Origin: Terriglobia bacterium
Lineage (GTDB): Bacteria > Acidobacteriota > Terriglobia > UBA7540
Length of the DNA stretch: 64,000 nt
Direction: 5' to 3'
NCBI GenBank assembly: GCA_030038235.1
Contig: JASHPE010000191.1
Span: 1-64,000, forward strand
In this document: positions 11,051-21,135 of the stretch, one piece after another
How the letters are laid out: each line of letters starts with the position of its first letter
How positions within the stretch are numbered: the stretch's first letter is position 1
The notes under the pieces: model-generated
Seen by the model: the letters and a program-made list of their open reading frames with translations, nothing else
Told to the model about the DNA's origin: nothing
Databases searched by the model: none
Translations under genes and position numbers: made by a program

Positions 11051-11881
11051 CTACCTGCCGGAGCGGAACTCGTGCTCCAATCGGCTGCGAGCTTCATTCT
11101 GGTTTTCGGCGAGTTCCGGTCCGTGAGCCGGGTCCGCGGGCAGGCTGAGGACTTTCTCGTAAAGCTGCCGGGCCTCATCGCGCCGGCCAACCGCCAGGTA
11201 ATCGTCTCCCAGATAAAGTAGTGAGAATGAGTCAGTGGGAAAGCGCCTCAAGCAGTCTTCGAGCAATTGAATCGACCGCTGCTTGTCGCCGCCTTTGAAG
11301 AAGGGCGCGCGATAGTAGAGCCGCGCGAGCGTGCGCTGGCCCGCAGCCTGTTCGTAATTGGGGTCGAGCTTGACCACCGTCTCCATCTCGGCTCGAATGG
11401 TATCGAGCAAGCGCAGCCCCTTGATCCATCCTTCTTCCTCCGCCAGCAGCCCGTAGTTGGCGCCCAGCCAGAAGTGACCCTCCACCCGGTCCTTTTGAAG
11501 CGACACGGCACGCCGGCCGGCATCGACTCCCGCCTCAAAAGTGCGGATCGCTTGCTTGTCATCGTTCTTGTCATCCTGTTGCCGGCCAATAAAGTTGTCC
11601 AGCCTCGCCATGCGCCACCAGGCGTCGTAATTGTTGGGATCCTGAGACAACACGTCGCGCAGCACCCGGCTACACTGCTCGGCTTTCACCATATCACCGC
11701 GCTGCTGGTAAAGATTATCCGCTGTCGCCAGGCGCGTCGGGGTGGGATCGGGAACCGGCACAGCTCCCGCAAGCGCGGGTGGCACACAGACGGACGCCAA
11801 TGCCAGGATCGCCAGACCTCCGGCCTGCATCTTCAGATTGCGTAAGGGACACACCCGGTGGGGAAATCGCAGACTCATCAC
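11051..11881 (-). CDS. Secreted TPR-type protein
   Basis: N-terminal hydrophobic signal segment followed by TPR-like repeats (QGDMVKAEQCSRVLRDVLSQDPNNYDAWWRMARL). Confidence 0.75.
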   Translation of the reverse strand: MMSLRFPHRVCPLRNLKMQAGGLAILALASVCVPPALAGAVPVPDPTPTRLATADNLYQQRGDMVKAEQCSRVLRDVLSQDPNNYDAWWRMARLDNFIGRQQDDKNDDKQAIRTFEAGVDAGRRAVSLQKDRVEGHFWLGANYGLLAEEEGWIKGLRLLDTIRAEMETVVKLDPNYEQAAGQRTLARLYYRAPFFKGGDKQRSIQLLEDCLRRFPTDSFSLLYLGDDYLAVGRRDEARQLYEKVLSLPADPAHGPELAENQNEARSRLEHEFRSGR

Positions 11882-12001
11882 TCGACAAAGCTCCCGACGG
11901 CTGGAGCGAGCGTGGCTCAGTCCCGGAAGGTAAATTCAAGGTTTACAGCAAAACTTAAATTAACATGGCATAAACAGACCTGTCAATGCGGGGGTAGTGA
12001 C

Positions 12002-12262
12002 TCAGTGACTCAGCACGGTGCGGGCTTGCGTACCGACCAGTCGCGCAACTCCCGCAGCGATGGTCCCGAACAGCATGCCGATCACAATTGTCGTCGCCAC
12101 CCAGTTGATCAGCTGCGCAAAAAACGCCAGCCACAGGTACTTGGGCCAGAAGCCGATCCTTGCGGGAAGATCCGGGGGTACGGCGTCGTAATGGATGCCG
12201 CGGCTGCGTCAAACGGAACCAGTACACGAACAGATAGCGGACGACGAGTTTTGGAACTGTTT
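12002..12262 (-). pseudogene. Fragmented small membrane protein
   Basis: Reverse strand gives PKLVVRYLFVYWFRLTQPR in one frame and GIHYDAVPPDLPARIGFWPKYLWLAFFAQLINWVATTIVIGMLFGTIAAGVARLVGTQARTVLSH* in another; no intact ORF joins them. Confidence 0.45.
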
Positions 12263-12570
12263 GTAATAGCCTAGATGTTAGGGCCTACATTGATAACGAC
12301 GACGACTTGACTGTCGGTGTTGGTATTGGCGGCTATTCCGTGGCGGGCGGCGAATCCCGCATCAAGCCAAAAGGCCAGCGGGGTAAAAATTACGAAACGA
12401 AACCGTCAGGTGATTGAAAACAAGGCACTTAATTTTTGCGCGAGATGGAAAGCCGCCGCGGTATCGACTACACAAGTAGCCGCGATTCCATCATGCTCAC
12501 GAATGAGGCTGGAATGTTTGACCGAATCGGTGACATACTCAGAGGCGTTTTTTGAGGACACTCGACGGAG

Positions 12571-14856
12571 GTGGCGATGGGGCGAAGGGGGTTTCTGGCT
12601 GTTCCGGCGTTGGCTGCGATTCTGACGATGGCGGCTGCGCCGCCCAACGACGATCATCTGGCAGGATACTCGGACGCCGCCGCGCGTACCGAGCGCGATT
12701 GGGAAGCGAAGTTTCAGGCTCTGCCTTCCCCGGACAACATTCGCGAGTACAACCGCCGGCTCTCGGCGCGTCCGCATCATGTCGGCTCGCCTTACGACAA
12801 GGACAACGCCGAGTGGATCCTCTCCAAGTACAAGGAATGGGGCTGGGACGCGCACATCGAGACATTCAAGGTCCTGTTCCCGACGCCCAAGGAGCGAGTT
12901 CTCGAACTCGTGGCGCCCACAAAGTTCACCGCTAGGCTTGAGGAGCCGACGGTGGCTCAAGACCCGACGTCGAGCCAGCACGACGAGCAGCTTCCCACCT
13001 ACAACGCGTACTCGGCAGACGGCGACGTGACGGCTCCGCTGGTCTATGTGAATTACGGCGTGCCGGACGATTACGATCGCCTCGAACGCCTCGGCGTCTC
13101 CGTCAAGGGCGCAATCGTGATTGCGCGCTACGGCGCGAGCTGGCGCGGCATCAAGCCCAAGGTGGCGGCCGAGCACGGCGCCGTCGGCTGCATCATCTAC
13201 TCCGATCCCCGTGAGGACGGCTACTTCCAGGGCGACATTTTCCCCCAAGGCGCCTGGCGTCCGCCGGAAGGAGTGCAACGCGGGAGCGTGATGGACATGA
13301 CGCTCTACTCCGGCGATCCGCTCACGCCCGGCGTGGGCGCGACGGAAGACGCAAAGCGCCTGCCGCTCGATCAGGTGAAGGTCTTGACGAAAATCCCGAC
13401 GCTGCCCATCTCCTATGCTGACGCCCAGCCGCTGCTCGCAGCGCTCGGCGGGGCAATGGCGCCGGACACCTGGCGCGGCGGCCTCGGCGTCACTTATCAC
13501 ATCGGACCCGGACCGGCCAAAGTCCATCTTAAGGTGAAGTTCAACTGGGACCTGAAGGCGATCAACGATGTGATCGCCAAAATCCAGGGCTCGACCGAGC
13601 CGGACGAGTGGATCATTCGCGGCAATCATCATGACGCTTGGGTGAACGGCTCCGAGGATCCCATCTCCGGTCAGACGCCCTTGCTCGAAGAAGCGCGCTC
13701 GCTCGGCGAATTGGTCAAGCAGGGCTGGCATCCGCGTCGAACCATCATCTACTGCTCGTGGGACGGCGAAGAGCCCGGACTGCTCGGGTCGACGGAGTGG
13801 GCGGAGACTCACGCCGATGAACTCGAGGCTCACGCCGCGGTCTACATCAACAGCGACTCGAACGGTCGCGGCTATCTCGGCATGAGCGGCTCGCACACGC
13901 TGGAAAAGTTCATCAATGGCGTCGCGCGTGACGTTGAAGATCCGGAGACCAAGCTGACCGCATGGAAGCGCGACCAGCTCCGGCGCATTGAGAACGCGCA
14001 CTCCCAGCAGGATCGCGACGAACTCCGCCAGCGAGCCGATCTGCGCATCGGCGCGCTGGGCTCGGGCTCGGATTACACACCTTTCCTGCAGCACCTCGGC
14101 ATCGCGTCGCTCGACCTCGGCTATGGTGGTGAAAACGGCGGCGGCATTTATCACTCCATCTACGACGATTTCTATTGGTACACGCACTTCGGCGATCCCA
14201 CATTCGTGTACGGACGCGCGCTCTCGCAAACTGCCGGAAGCGCGGTCATGCGCCTTGCCGACGCCGAACTGCTGCCGTTTGATTTCTCCGATTTCACCGA
14301 GACGGTTCGCGGCTACGTGACCGAAGTCGAGAAACTCGCCACCAGCGAGCGCGACGAGATTCGCGAGCGCAACAAGGAGCTCGATGAAGGCGTGTTCACG
14401 GCCACCGCCGATCCCACCAAGACTTCCGTTCCGCCCAAGCGCGAGGCTGAGCCGCCGCACCTGAATTTCGCGCCGCTCGAAAACGCGATGGACCTGCTGT
14501 CGGCGAGCTCCGAGCGCTATCAAAAGGCCCTCCGCAAAGCCGAAGAGCAAGGGGGCGCAACTCTGGACCATGCTTCGCTCGCCGATCTCAACCAGACTCT
14601 CATGGACAGCGAGCGCAAGCTGACTAGCACCGAGGGATTGCCGCGCCGGCCATGGTATCGCCATGAGATCTATGCGCCGGGCTACTACACCGGGTACGGC
14701 GTGAAGACGCTGCCGGCGGTGCGAGAGGCGATCGAGGAAAAGCACTGGGACGAAGCCGATCGGCAGATTCCGGTGGTGGCAAAAGTGCTCACCAATGAAG
14801 CTGCGCTCATCGACTCGGCGGCAGCCGCGCTGGAGAAGGCCGCCGGCACGCCTTAG
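12571..14856 (+). CDS. M28 family peptidase, glutamate carboxypeptidase II / NAALADase-like with transferrin-receptor-like dimerisation domain
   Basis: 761 aa; DEWIIRGNHHDAWVNGSEDPISGQTPLLEEARSLGELVKQGWHPRRTIIYCSWDGEEPGLLGSTEWAE; GSGSDYTPFLQHLGIASLDLGYGGENGGGIYHSIYDDFYW. Confidence 0.93.
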   Translation: MAMGRRGFLAVPALAAILTMAAAPPNDDHLAGYSDAAARTERDWEAKFQALPSPDNIREYNRRLSARPHHVGSPYDKDNAEWILSKYKEWGWDAHIETFKVLFPTPKERVLELVAPTKFTARLEEPTVAQDPTSSQHDEQLPTYNAYSADGDVTAPLVYVNYGVPDDYDRLERLGVSVKGAIVIARYGASWRGIKPKVAAEHGAVGCIIYSDPREDGYFQGDIFPQGAWRPPEGVQRGSVMDMTLYSGDPLTPGVGATEDAKRLPLDQVKVLTKIPTLPISYADAQPLLAALGGAMAPDTWRGGLGVTYHIGPGPAKVHLKVKFNWDLKAINDVIAKIQGSTEPDEWIIRGNHHDAWVNGSEDPISGQTPLLEEARSLGELVKQGWHPRRTIIYCSWDGEEPGLLGSTEWAETHADELEAHAAVYINSDSNGRGYLGMSGSHTLEKFINGVARDVEDPETKLTAWKRDQLRRIENAHSQQDRDELRQRADLRIGALGSGSDYTPFLQHLGIASLDLGYGGENGGGIYHSIYDDFYWYTHFGDPTFVYGRALSQTAGSAVMRLADAELLPFDFSDFTETVRGYVTEVEKLATSERDEIRERNKELDEGVFTATADPTKTSVPPKREAEPPHLNFAPLENAMDLLSASSERYQKALRKAEEQGGATLDHASLADLNQTLMDSERKLTSTEGLPRRPWYRHEIYAPGYYTGYGVKTLPAVREAIEEKHWDEADRQIPVVAKVLTNEAALIDSAAAALEKAAGTP

Positions 14857-15011
14857 GCCGCGCCCGCCGGCGTCAGAGGCGTCTGCCACGGGCCTGAATT
14901 CTGGGTATAATTGCCTTTCCTGCCTAACCTCGCTGCTCTTGCGGGACGGTGGGATACCGTCAGCCGGCCGCCGGAGGCCGCGACGTTGAGGTCAAGTCGA
15001 AAAAGGAGAGA

Positions 15012-15539
15012 ATGATGAAACAACTGTTGACCCTTTTGTGCGCTCTCGGTCTCGGCGCCGCATTTGCAGCCCCGGCGATGGCGCAGGGTAATCCCCGTGG
15101 TACAAGCAGTGTTGCGCTGGGCAGCACGAAGGTGACGATCGAATACGGCCGGCCCTCGCTGAAGGGACGCAACGTCAACGACCTCCTTGGGCAACTGCCC
15201 GCTGGCCAGGTGTGGCGGCTGGGCGCGGACAAATCCACCACGTTTACCACCGCTGGCGATCTCGATTTCAGCGGCACCACGGTGCCCAAAGGCGAGTACA
15301 GTCTCTGGGCCCGCAAGGAGTCGGACAATAGCTGGAAGCTCGTCTTCAATTCGCAGCACGGGCAATGGGGCACCGATCATGATGCCTCTAAGGACGCGGT
15401 CGCCGTCGATCTGAAGCAGGAGAAGGCATCGTCTTCGGACGCAGAGGTGACCATCAAGCTGGAAAAGGAAGGCGACGGCGGCGAGTTCACGGTCCAGTGG
15501 GGCGATCTCGAGCTGTCGACGAATTTCACCGCGAAATAG
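15012..15539 (+). CDS. DUF2911 domain-containing secreted protein
   Basis: MMKQLLTLLCALGLGAAFAAPAMAQ signal peptide; KVTIEYGRPSLKGRNVNDLL...VWRLGADKSTTFTTAGDLDFSGTTVPKGEYSLWA; SD aaaggagag upstream. Confidence 0.88.
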   Translation: MMKQLLTLLCALGLGAAFAAPAMAQGNPRGTSSVALGSTKVTIEYGRPSLKGRNVNDLLGQLPAGQVWRLGADKSTTFTTAGDLDFSGTTVPKGEYSLWARKESDNSWKLVFNSQHGQWGTDHDASKDAVAVDLKQEKASSSDAEVTIKLEKEGDGGEFTVQWGDLELSTNFTAK

Positions 15540-15704
15540 GCCGGTTATTATGGGGCAGCGCGAGACGCTCACTTCCCCGGCGCTCTCGCGCTCCGCCCTC
15601 AACCCAGCCCCGACCCAGCGAGCAAATCGCAAGCCCGCACTCCAAGCTCGTGGCGGCCGCTCGTGGCGTCCTCGTCGCATGGACGCCCACAAAGGAGGAC
15701 TATC

Positions 15705-17639
15705 ATGACAACGTTCCGCCGCTTTCATCTCGCCCTTCTGCTTCTTATTTTCTCGGCTACTCTGGTAGCCGCTGCGGGCGGGCCGCCGATCACCTTGAAT
15801 GTCGACGCCAGCGATATCGCTCTGAAGATCGTGCGCGTCCACATGGAGATTCCCGCTACGCCCGGGCCCATGACGCTCTACTATCCGAAATGGATTCCTG
15901 GCGAGCACGGGCCCGACGGGCCCATCACCTCCGTGACGGGACTTGACATGAAGGCCGGCGGCCAGACGGTGAGATGGAACCGCGATCTGCTGGACGTCTT
16001 CACGTTCCACGTCGATATTCCTCAAGGCGCGAGCAGCCTGGAGGTCGATTTCCAGTATCTGGAGCCGACGGGCCCGGGCGGCGCGTACACCGCCGGCCGT
16101 TCGGCGACCGATAAAATGGCGGTGATCGAATGGAACCAGGAGACGTTTTATCCGGCCGGCGCTCCGGCGAAGGAGATCATGCTCAAGCCCACGCTCCGTC
16201 TGCCGGAAGGATGGAAATACGGGACGCCGCTGCCGGTCGATCACGAGTCCGGTAACGAGATCGACTTCAAACCTGTGGAACTCGATCGCCTGGTGGATTC
16301 GCCGGTGATCATGGGCGAGTATTTCAACAACGTGGACGTGACGCCGCCCGGCGAACCCATTCATCATGAAATCGACCTGGCAGGCGACAGCGCCGCTTCC
16401 GTGGAGATGAGTCCTGATCTGCGCCAGCACCTGGTGAATCTGGTGGCGGAGTCCGGGAAGCTCTTCGGTACAAGGCACTATCGCGATTACCATTTCTTGT
16501 TGAGCTTGAGCGACCACGTGCAGCACTTCGGCCTCGAGCACCACGAATCGAATGACAGCCGCACCGGTGAAAACGGTCTCACGACCGGGCGCGTCGGGTT
16601 GGGCGGTCTGCTGCCGCACGAGTTCGTGCACTCCTGGAACGGGAAGTTCCGCCGCCCGGCCGATCTGGCAACGCCGGACTTCGAGCAGCCGATGAAGGAC
16701 GACTTGTTGTGGGTGTACGAAGGGCTCACCGATTATCTGGGGCCGATGCTGGCGGCGCGCAGCGGTCTTTGGACGCCGGACCTGTATCGAAACCACATCG
16801 CCGGCATCGCCGCCGAGCTCGGTCCCGGGCGTCCGGGGCGCACCTGGCGCGATCTGCAAGACACCACCTTCGCCGAGCTGATGCACGGCGGCTTCGGAGG
16901 CGGCTGGTTCAACTGGAAGCGCGGAAGCGACTACTACGATGAGGGCGATCTGGTGTGGCTCTGGGTGGACACCATCATTCGCAGCCAAACCAACGATCAG
17001 AAATCCATCGACGACTTTTGCCACATCTTTCACGGCGGTCCCAATGAGGGTCCGCAACTGAAGACCTACACCTTTGACGACGTCGTCGCCGCGCTCAACC
17101 AGGTTGCGCCTTACGACTGGGCGAAGTTCTTCCACGACCGCCTCGACTCGCTTTCGCCGGAGGCGCCGGTCGGCGGCATCGAGGCCGCGGGTTGGAAGGT
17201 GGAGTTCACGGACCAGCAGGGGCAAGGCGGACGAGGCGGGGGCGGCGGGGGCTTCGGCGGCAACTCTACGAACGCTATCTATTCCATCGGACTCAGCATC
17301 GCTGCCGAGGGCCGCGTGTCCGATTGCATCTGGAACAGTCCTGCGTTCAAAGCCGGAATGATTCCCGGCATGACGGTGCTGGCGATCAACGGTCGAAGAT
17401 TCACGCCTGAGCTGTTCGCCGCCGTGCTACGAGCCTCGAAAACCAGTAGCGATCCCATCGAGTTGCTCGTGGAAGACGACGATTACTTTAAGACCGTTCG
17501 CATCGATTACCACGGCGGCCCGCGCTTTCCGCACCTGGTCCGCATCGAAGGAAAGCCGGACCTGCTGAGCGAGATCATTAAGGCGCGGGCTCCACAACCA
17601 GAAACTTCTCCCGCCAAGGGCGATCATGATGAACAGTGA
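15705..17639 (+). CDS. M61 family peptidase (glycyl aminopeptidase-like) with C-terminal PDZ
   Basis: HEFVHSWNGKFRRPADLATPDFEQPMKDDLLWVYEGLTDYLGPMLAARSG; PDZ-like C-terminus; start after SD aaaggagg (ORF track start 15663). Confidence 0.9.
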   Translation: MTTFRRFHLALLLLIFSATLVAAAGGPPITLNVDASDIALKIVRVHMEIPATPGPMTLYYPKWIPGEHGPDGPITSVTGLDMKAGGQTVRWNRDLLDVFTFHVDIPQGASSLEVDFQYLEPTGPGGAYTAGRSATDKMAVIEWNQETFYPAGAPAKEIMLKPTLRLPEGWKYGTPLPVDHESGNEIDFKPVELDRLVDSPVIMGEYFNNVDVTPPGEPIHHEIDLAGDSAASVEMSPDLRQHLVNLVAESGKLFGTRHYRDYHFLLSLSDHVQHFGLEHHESNDSRTGENGLTTGRVGLGGLLPHEFVHSWNGKFRRPADLATPDFEQPMKDDLLWVYEGLTDYLGPMLAARSGLWTPDLYRNHIAGIAAELGPGRPGRTWRDLQDTTFAELMHGGFGGGWFNWKRGSDYYDEGDLVWLWVDTIIRSQTNDQKSIDDFCHIFHGGPNEGPQLKTYTFDDVVAALNQVAPYDWAKFFHDRLDSLSPEAPVGGIEAAGWKVEFTDQQGQGGRGGGGGGFGGNSTNAIYSIGLSIAAEGRVSDCIWNSPAFKAGMIPGMTVLAINGRRFTPELFAAVLRASKTSSDPIELLVEDDDYFKTVRIDYHGGPRFPHLVRIEGKPDLLSEIIKARAPQPETSPAKGDHDEQ

Positions 17640-17666
17640 GGCAGATGGAACCGCGCGGAGACCACC

Positions 17667-18707
17667 ATGCGATATCGATTGCTGGGCAACACGGGTCTGA
17701 AGGTGTCGGAGATTTGCCTCGGCGCCATGACATTCGGCAGCCAGCCGGGACCCCGCACCGTGCCGGGCGCCGATGAGGCGGAGTCGCTCAGTGTTATTGC
17801 GCGATTCATCGAGCGGGGCGGCAACTTCATCGACACCGCCGATGTGTACGCCAACGGTCGCTCGGAGGAAATCGTCGGCAAGGCGCTCGCCGGACGGCGC
17901 GACAGCGTGGTGCTGGCGACCAAGGCGTTTTTCCCAAGCGGCGAGGGTCCGAATGACAAAGGCCTCTCGCGCAAGCACCTTTCGAGCGCGGTGGAAGCGA
18001 GTCTCCGGCGCCTGGCCACGGACTACATCGATCTTTACCAGGTCCACTGCTTCGATTCGCGCACGCCGCTCGAAGAGACGCTGTCGGCCCTTGACGATCT
18101 CGTCCGGCAGGGCAAGGTGCGCTACATCGGCTGTTCGAATTTCGGCGGCTGGCAGCTCGCCAAAGCTCTCGGAATCTCGGCGCAACGCGGATTCGAGCGA
18201 TTCGAGTGCCTGCAGCCACAGTACAGTCTGGTAGTGCGGGCGGCCGATCGTGAGCTGCTGCCGCTGTGCCGGTCCGAGAAAATCGGCGTGATCGCATGGA
18301 GCCCGCTGGCGGGCGGATTCCTCACCGGCAAGTATCGGCAGGGCGAAGCCGCGCCACCAGTCTCGCGTCTCGCGGACTCTGACCCCGCAGCGCGCGGCTG
18401 GACGGAGGGCTTCCTCACACCACACAACTTCGGCATTCTTTCGCAGCTCGAAGTTGCGGCGCGGTCGCTCGGCAAATCGCTCGCGCAGACGGCCCTCGGC
18501 TGGACGCTCGCCGTGCCGGGCATGACGGCGGTGATCATCGGCGCGCGCAATCTTCGCCAGCTCGACGACAATCTGGGCGCGGGTGGCTGGGATTTTCCGC
18601 GCGACTTCTGGCGGAAGCTCGACAAGGCAAGCGCGCTGCCGCTCGAGTATCCGCAGGATTTCCAGTCCTGGATCGAATCTGTCATCCACGGGGATCTTGG
18701 CGTCTGA
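17667..18707 (+). CDS. Aldo/keto reductase
   Basis: MRYRLLGNTGLKVSEICLGAMTFGSQ; NFIDTADVYANGRSEEIVGKAL; DYIDLYQVHCFDSRTPLEETLSALDDLVRQGKVRYIGCSNF. Confidence 0.95.
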   Translation: MRYRLLGNTGLKVSEICLGAMTFGSQPGPRTVPGADEAESLSVIARFIERGGNFIDTADVYANGRSEEIVGKALAGRRDSVVLATKAFFPSGEGPNDKGLSRKHLSSAVEASLRRLATDYIDLYQVHCFDSRTPLEETLSALDDLVRQGKVRYIGCSNFGGWQLAKALGISAQRGFERFECLQPQYSLVVRAADRELLPLCRSEKIGVIAWSPLAGGFLTGKYRQGEAAPPVSRLADSDPAARGWTEGFLTPHNFGILSQLEVAARSLGKSLAQTALGWTLAVPGMTAVIIGARNLRQLDDNLGAGGWDFPRDFWRKLDKASALPLEYPQDFQSWIESVIHGDLGV

Positions 18708-18716
18708 GGTGCGGTC

Positions 18717-19931
18717 ATGCGGCCCTTCGACCGCGTCATTCTCGTGGTGCTCGACAGTCTCGGCATCGGCGCGCAGCCTGACGCCGCCGACTGGGGTGAC
18801 GCGGGACGCGATACGCTCGGGCACATCGCCGAACGCCGCGGGCTTCACATTCCCAATTTCGCACGCCTGGGCCTCGCCAACATTCGTCCGCTCGCCGGCG
18901 TCGATCCGGTCGCGCATGCTGAGGGCGCGTATGGCAAAGCAACGCTTCTCTCGCCGGGCAAAGACACGACGGCAGGACATTGGGAGATGGCGGGCATTAT
19001 CCTCGACCGTCCCTTTCCCACCTATCCTCACGGCTTCCCGCGCAATCTGATGGATCGCTTCGAGCAGGCGATCGGACGCGGCACGCTTGGCAACTTTCCC
19101 GCCTCGGGAACGGAAGTCATCCGCCAGCTCGGCGAAGAGCACATGAAAACCGGCCGGCCGATTGTGTACACGTCCGGCGACAGCGTGTTTCAAATCGCCG
19201 CTCATGAGGACGTGATTCCGGTTGACGAGCTTTATCGTATTTGCCTCGTCGCTCGTGAGATGCTGCAAGGCGAGAATCGCGTTGGACGCGTAATCGCGCG
19301 GCCGTTCGTCGGGACGCCGGGCGCCTTCCGACGCACCGAGCGGCGCCACGATTACGCCGTGGAGCCGCCGCGCCCAATGTTGCTCGATCTGCTCGCCGGA
19401 GCAGGGCTCGAGGTGACGGGCGTGGGCAAGATCCCCGACATTTTTCTCAATCGTGGAATCTCGCGCGCCCTGCCGGGCCATAACAACCAGGAAGGTCTGG
19501 AGAGCACAATTTCAGCGCTTGACGACGCCAAGCCGGGGCTGGTTTTCACGAATCTGGTGGATTTCGACATGCTTTACGGTCATCGTCTCGATATGGAGGG
19601 CTACGGGCGCGCCATCGAGGAGGTCGATGCACAATTGCCGCGCCTGCTCGATCGCCTCGGCGCCGGCGATCTGCTCATGCTCACCGCCGATCACGGTTGC
19701 GATCCCTTGGGACCCTCGACCGACCACTCGCGCGAATACGTGCCCGTGCTCGGGACAGGACCTCGCGTAACGCGCGGCGTGAATCTGGGCACGCGAGCGT
19801 CGCTGGCGGACATCGGCGCGACGATCGCGGAGAATTTCGGGCTTCGTATTTCGAGAGGAACGAGTTTCCTTCAGGAGCTCGAAGATCGAAAATCGAAAAT
19901 CGAAAATCGAAACTCGCCCGTAGGTTCGTAG
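18717..19931 (+). CDS. deoB: Phosphopentomutase
   Basis: MRPFDRVILVVLDSLGIGAQPDAADWGDAGRDTLGHIAE; KDTTAGHWEMAG; TADHGCDPLGPSTDHSREYVPVL. Last ~17 aa (LEDRKSKIENRNSPVGS) are encoded by a heptamer repeat. Confidence 0.96.
   Translation: MRPFDRVILVVLDSLGIGAQPDAADWGDAGRDTLGHIAERRGLHIPNFARLGLANIRPLAGVDPVAHAEGAYGKATLLSPGKDTTAGHWEMAGIILDRPFPTYPHGFPRNLMDRFEQAIGRGTLGNFPASGTEVIRQLGEEHMKTGRPIVYTSGDSVFQIAAHEDVIPVDELYRICLVAREMLQGENRVGRVIARPFVGTPGAFRRTERRHDYAVEPPRPMLLDLLAGAGLEVTGVGKIPDIFLNRGISRALPGHNNQEGLESTISALDDAKPGLVFTNLVDFDMLYGHRLDMEGYGRAIEEVDAQLPRLLDRLGAGDLLMLTADHGCDPLGPSTDHSREYVPVLGTGPRVTRGVNLGTRASLADIGATIAENFGLRISRGTSFLQELEDRKSKIENRNSPVGS
19885..19912 (+). repeat. Four perfect tandem copies of heptamer ATCGAAA
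   Basis: gatcgaaaatcgaaaatcgaaaatcgaaactcg at the 3' end of deoB. Confidence 0.95.
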
Positions 19932-19956
19932 ATCGTCACGCGTATTTCGAGTTTCG
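19908..19956. terminator. Possible shared stem-loop between convergent deoB and VWFA gene
   Basis: cgaaactcg (19908-19916) pairs with cgagtttcg (19948-19956). Confidence 0.35.
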
Positions 19957-19980
19957 CTTTACCCCATATCGGCTCGACAC

Positions 19981-21135
19981 TCATTGCCCGCTGACGCCGG
20001 CCGCCGTTGACGGCTGGTCGCCTTTGGGCGCGTAGTAGCCGGGCCGCGTGCGCACAATCAGCTTCTTGCGCGTGCCGTGCTCGAACGCCTCCACCCGCAC
20101 CGCGCGAAAGGTGCCGTCGAACGCTTTGTTGGTGGGGTAGTAGGCCAGCGTGTATTGATTGCGGACGTCGTGCGCGACGGCGTGGCAGATTTCGTCCACT
20201 TCGTCGAGCGACCGGGGAAAATAGGATTCGCCGCCCGTGTCTTTGGCCAGCAGTTCCAGGTCTTTCCTCGCCTTCTTGTCGTCATGGCTGAGATGGGCGA
20301 ACAGCTTGCTCTGGGTGTCCTCTTCCCCGAGAAGCCCGATGGTATAAACCAGGACGTTGGACTCCTGCGCGTAGCGCAGCAGCTCATCGAGCGTATAGCG
20401 GCTTTCGTTGTCCACGCCGTCCGTGACCACGAGCAGCACTTTCTTGTCGCGATTCCCGAGCCGCAGATGATCGATCGACGTGTAGACCGCGTCGTACAGG
20501 GCCGTGCCGCCGCTCGAGTTGATCCTTTCCAACGCCCCGCGCAAGTCTTCCATGTTGGAGGCGAAGTCCCCCGGCGTATCGATGTAGGCGGTGTCGTTGA
20601 AATTCACCACGAACACCTGGTCCTGTGGGTTTGAGGTTTCCACAAAGGCCAGCGCCGCGGCGTTGACGGACGGACGCTTCTCCTTCATGCTGCCGCTGTC
20701 GTCGATCACGATGCCCATGCTGACGGGAATATCGGCGTGCTTGAACACCTGGACACTCTGAAGGACGGAGTTCTCGTACACCTTGAAATCGGAGACGGTG
20801 AGATTGTTCACCAGATGGCCTTTGGCGTCGACTACAGTGGCCGGCAACACTACCAGGTTCACTTTGGCCTGGATGACGAAGCCCCCGCCCTTGTTCGTCT
20901 GGAGGGGCGGCGTCTTGCCGGTTGAAGCCGGAGGCTGGGTCTGCGGTAGATTCTGCTGGCCGGCGGCAGATTGCGCCGCGCCGGGAAGCGCCGCCACCAG
21001 CACGGAGGCGAGCAGGCCGACGGCGAGGACAGTTCGCCGCGTCCCCGAAGCCGGATGCCCGGACACAAAGCGGTGGAGCATATTAAGTTCAAGCCGTCGG
21101 TTACTGCGTTGGGGCATAGTATCCAGTGCGGGCAT
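19981..21135 (-). CDS. VWFA-related (TIGR03436-type, 'Acidobacterial domain') secreted protein
   Basis: VWA motif MGIVIDDSGSMKEKRPSVNAAALAFVETSNPQDQVFVVNFND; LVVTDGVDNESRYTLDELLRYAQESNVLVYTIGL. Confidence 0.88.
   Translation of the reverse strand: MPALDTMPQRSNRRLELNMLHRFVSGHPASGTRRTVLAVGLLASVLVAALPGAAQSAAGQQNLPQTQPPASTGKTPPLQTNKGGGFVIQAKVNLVVLPATVVDAKGHLVNNLTVSDFKVYENSVLQSVQVFKHADIPVSMGIVIDDSGSMKEKRPSVNAAALAFVETSNPQDQVFVVNFNDTAYIDTPGDFASNMEDLRGALERINSSGGTALYDAVYTSIDHLRLGNRDKKVLLVVTDGVDNESRYTLDELLRYAQESNVLVYTIGLLGEEDTQSKLFAHLSHDDKKARKDLELLAKDTGGESYFPRSLDEVDEICHAVAHDVRNQYTLAYYPTNKAFDGTFRAVRVEAFEHGTRKKLIVRTRPGYYAPKGDQPSTAAGVSGQ

Noticed and set aside
12406-14889. 827-aa reverse-strand ORF opposite the M28 peptidase
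   Set aside because: High-GC antisense open frame; the forward frame has clear M28 motifs, the reverse one has no recognisable family.
14853-17225. 790-aa reverse-strand ORF opposite DUF2911/M61 genes
   Set aside because: Antisense shadow spanning two well-supported forward genes.
17427-19481. 684-aa reverse-strand ORF opposite aldo/keto reductase and deoB
   Set aside because: Antisense shadow across two conserved genes; His/Arg/Ala-rich low-complexity translation.
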